A DNA stretch of 64,000 bases from DATLZU01 sp051293835 (GTDB lineage: Bacteria; Nitrospirota; Nitrospiria; Nitrospirales; Nitrospiraceae). Below the pieces are notes generated by a model. It did no database searches and was not told the DNA's origin. It saw only the letters and a list, made by a program, of their open reading frames with translations. A program made the translations under genes and the position numbers. Shown one piece after another: positions 63,110 through 64,000 of this stretch; within the stretch, counting starts at the first letter, position 1; every line of letters starts with the position of its first letter. The stretch spans positions 186,001 to 250,000 of the forward strand of contig JBPKMA010000006.1 in the NCBI GenBank assembly GCA_051293835.1. Direction: 5' to 3'.

Positions 63110-63139
63110 CTGACTCTCGTCCGAGCGATGGGGTACAAT
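63110..63139 (+). promoter_or_regulatory. candidate promoter for queC
   Basis: CTGACT (63110-63115) and TACAAT (63134-63139) are 18 bases apart, 51 bases before ATG 63191. No preQ1 riboswitch pattern was recognised in the leader. Confidence 0.4.
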
Positions 63140-63190
63140 GCTGTCTGCAGCCGGAGGCCACGGCAAGGGCCAAGAGGGGGTCGATTCACG

Positions 63191-63874
63191 ATGAAAGCGG
63201 TGGTGCTCGCGAGCGGCGGCTTGGATTCCACCGTCACGGCGGCCGTCGCGAAGAGAGACGGCTGCGCGCTCTATTTTTTAACGGTTTCCTACGGGCAGCG
63301 GCATCAGATCGAGGTCGAGCGGGCGTGCGAGATTGCAAGGGCCTTGGGCGCTGCCGATCACGTCGTGCTCGAGTTGGACCTGCGACGCTTCGGCGGCTCC
63401 GCGCTTACGGGCGCCGATGCGGTGCCCAAGGATCGGAAGCAGGCCGACCGGGCCGAGGGCATCCCGGTGACCTATGTGCCGGCCCGCAATACCATTTTTC
63501 TGTCCCTCGCCCTGGCCTATGCGGAAGTGCTGGATGCGCCGTATATTTACTTCGGCGCCAACGTGCTGGACTACTCCGGTTATCCCGATTGCCGGCCGGA
63601 CTTCATCCGCGCGTTCGAAGCCGTGGCGAGACTCGGTACCAAAGCCGGAGTAGAAGGGCGAATGATCACGATCCGGGCCCCGTTGCTTTATCTGTCCAAA
63701 GCCGAAATCATCCGAACTGGCGTGTCGTTGAAGGTGCCGTTCCACCTCACCCACAGTTGCTATGATCCGGTGTCGTCCGGTCTGGCTTGCGGGCGCTGCG
63801 ACAGTTGCCAGATCCGCCGGGAAGGATTTCGGCAGGCCGGAGTTGCCGATCCCGTGCAGTATGCGATAGGTTAG
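63191..63874 (+). CDS. queC: 7-cyano-7-deazaguanine synthase
   Basis: QueC makes preQ0 from 7-carboxy-7-deazaguanine, ATP and ammonia, on the way to queuosine tRNA modification. The 227-residue protein starts MKAVVLASGGLDSTVTAAVA with the PP-loop SGGLDST, then YVPARNTIFLSLALAYAEVL and FGANVLDYSGYPDCRPDFI, and a C-terminal zinc-binding set HSCYDP...LACGRCDSCQIR with four cysteines. It starts at ATG 63191; the frame is open upstream to 63128 without homology. Confidence 0.95.
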   Translation: MKAVVLASGGLDSTVTAAVAKRDGCALYFLTVSYGQRHQIEVERACEIARALGAADHVVLELDLRRFGGSALTGADAVPKDRKQADRAEGIPVTYVPARNTIFLSLALAYAEVLDAPYIYFGANVLDYSGYPDCRPDFIRAFEAVARLGTKAGVEGRMITIRAPLLYLSKAEIIRTGVSLKVPFHLTHSCYDPVSSGLACGRCDSCQIRREGFRQAGVADPVQYAIG

Positions 63875-63883
63875 TCGAGCCCA

Positions 63884-64000
63884 ATGTCCGTCTCTCCGGA
63901 AGAATTCTTCATGTATTTGACGATCGCACTGATCGTGCTGGTTCCGGTGTCCGCGCGTCTCTATCGGCGTGCGACGATGAAGCGGACGACCGAGATGTTG
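63884..64000 (+). CDS. start of a membrane protein, cut by the window end
   Basis: From ATG 63884, nine bases after queC, the frame runs 39 codons to the window edge: MSVSPEEFFMYLTIALIVLV, then PVSARLYRRATMKRTTEML. The N-terminal helix suggests a membrane-anchored protein. Nothing more can be said from this fragment; it is probably cotranscribed with queC. Confidence 0.4.
   Translation, partial: MSVSPEEFFMYLTIALIVLVPVSARLYRRATMKRTTEML

Overview
The window looks like a chromosomal segment of a Nitrospira-type bacterium (phylum Nitrospirota). The signs are high GC, dense small operons on both strands, a two-subunit pyruvate carboxylase next to an SthA-type transhydrogenase, a hemE-hemH-hemG cluster, a squalene/phytoene-synthase-like enzyme and several short conserved proteins without names. 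The genus is an inference; there is no rRNA gene in the window to fix it.

Layout. 1-13 kb is a decayed region. It holds about nine broken genes (hydrolase, FadL-like porin, FAD oxidase, two membrane proteins, a MutS-like ATPase, a truncated SUMF1 protein, a membrane protein with an in-frame stop, a lipoprotein with a von Willebrand A-like start) around four intact ones (aas-like fusion, prmA, MOSC, a methyltransferase). 13-16.6 kb holds a solitary heme-copper-oxidase-like membrane protein, thiD, a broken lipoprotein gene and an NlpC/P60 lipoprotein. 16.7-25 kb is one long minus-strand run: pycA-pycB-hydrolase-tpx-sthA-THI5-like-tenA (anaplerosis, redox, pyrimidine/thiamine salvage). 25.2-33.2 kb holds a secreted binding protein with an IPT/TIG partner, an FmdB zinc ribbon, small proteins, an EamA transporter, and the late haem genes. 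33.2-43.5 kb holds a DnaA-box pair, mazG, a DUF1844 protein, ntrY-ntrX, rlmD, purM-purN and tRNA-Ala. 43.7-49.2 kb is a signalling island: Hpt, hybrid histidine kinase with two receivers, receiver-GGDEF and receiver-Cys4 proteins. 49.3-58.7 kb mixes yqeY, lipoproteins, an MFS transporter, a second FmdB-like protein, a dead glutathione peroxidase, htpX, a cupredoxin, a squalene-synthase-like gene and a four-gene Fe-S/zinc cluster. 58.9-64 kb holds ald, tRNA-Pro, acyP, an RpoS-like sigma factor, apt, a DksA-type protein and queC.

How they work together. The pyc genes make oxaloacetate from pyruvate, as expected for an organism using the reductive TCA cycle. SthA and the Tpx-like lipoprotein handle NAD(P)H balance and peroxides. 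ThiD, TenA and the THI5-like binding protein form a pyrimidine salvage module in two places. The 44-49 kb block contains every step of a multistep phosphorelay, with c-di-GMP as one probable output. Several promoters (hemE, purM, probably the NlpC gene) sit so close to the start codon that leaderless transcripts are predicted. No CRISPR array, prophage, intact insertion sequence or rRNA operon was seen.
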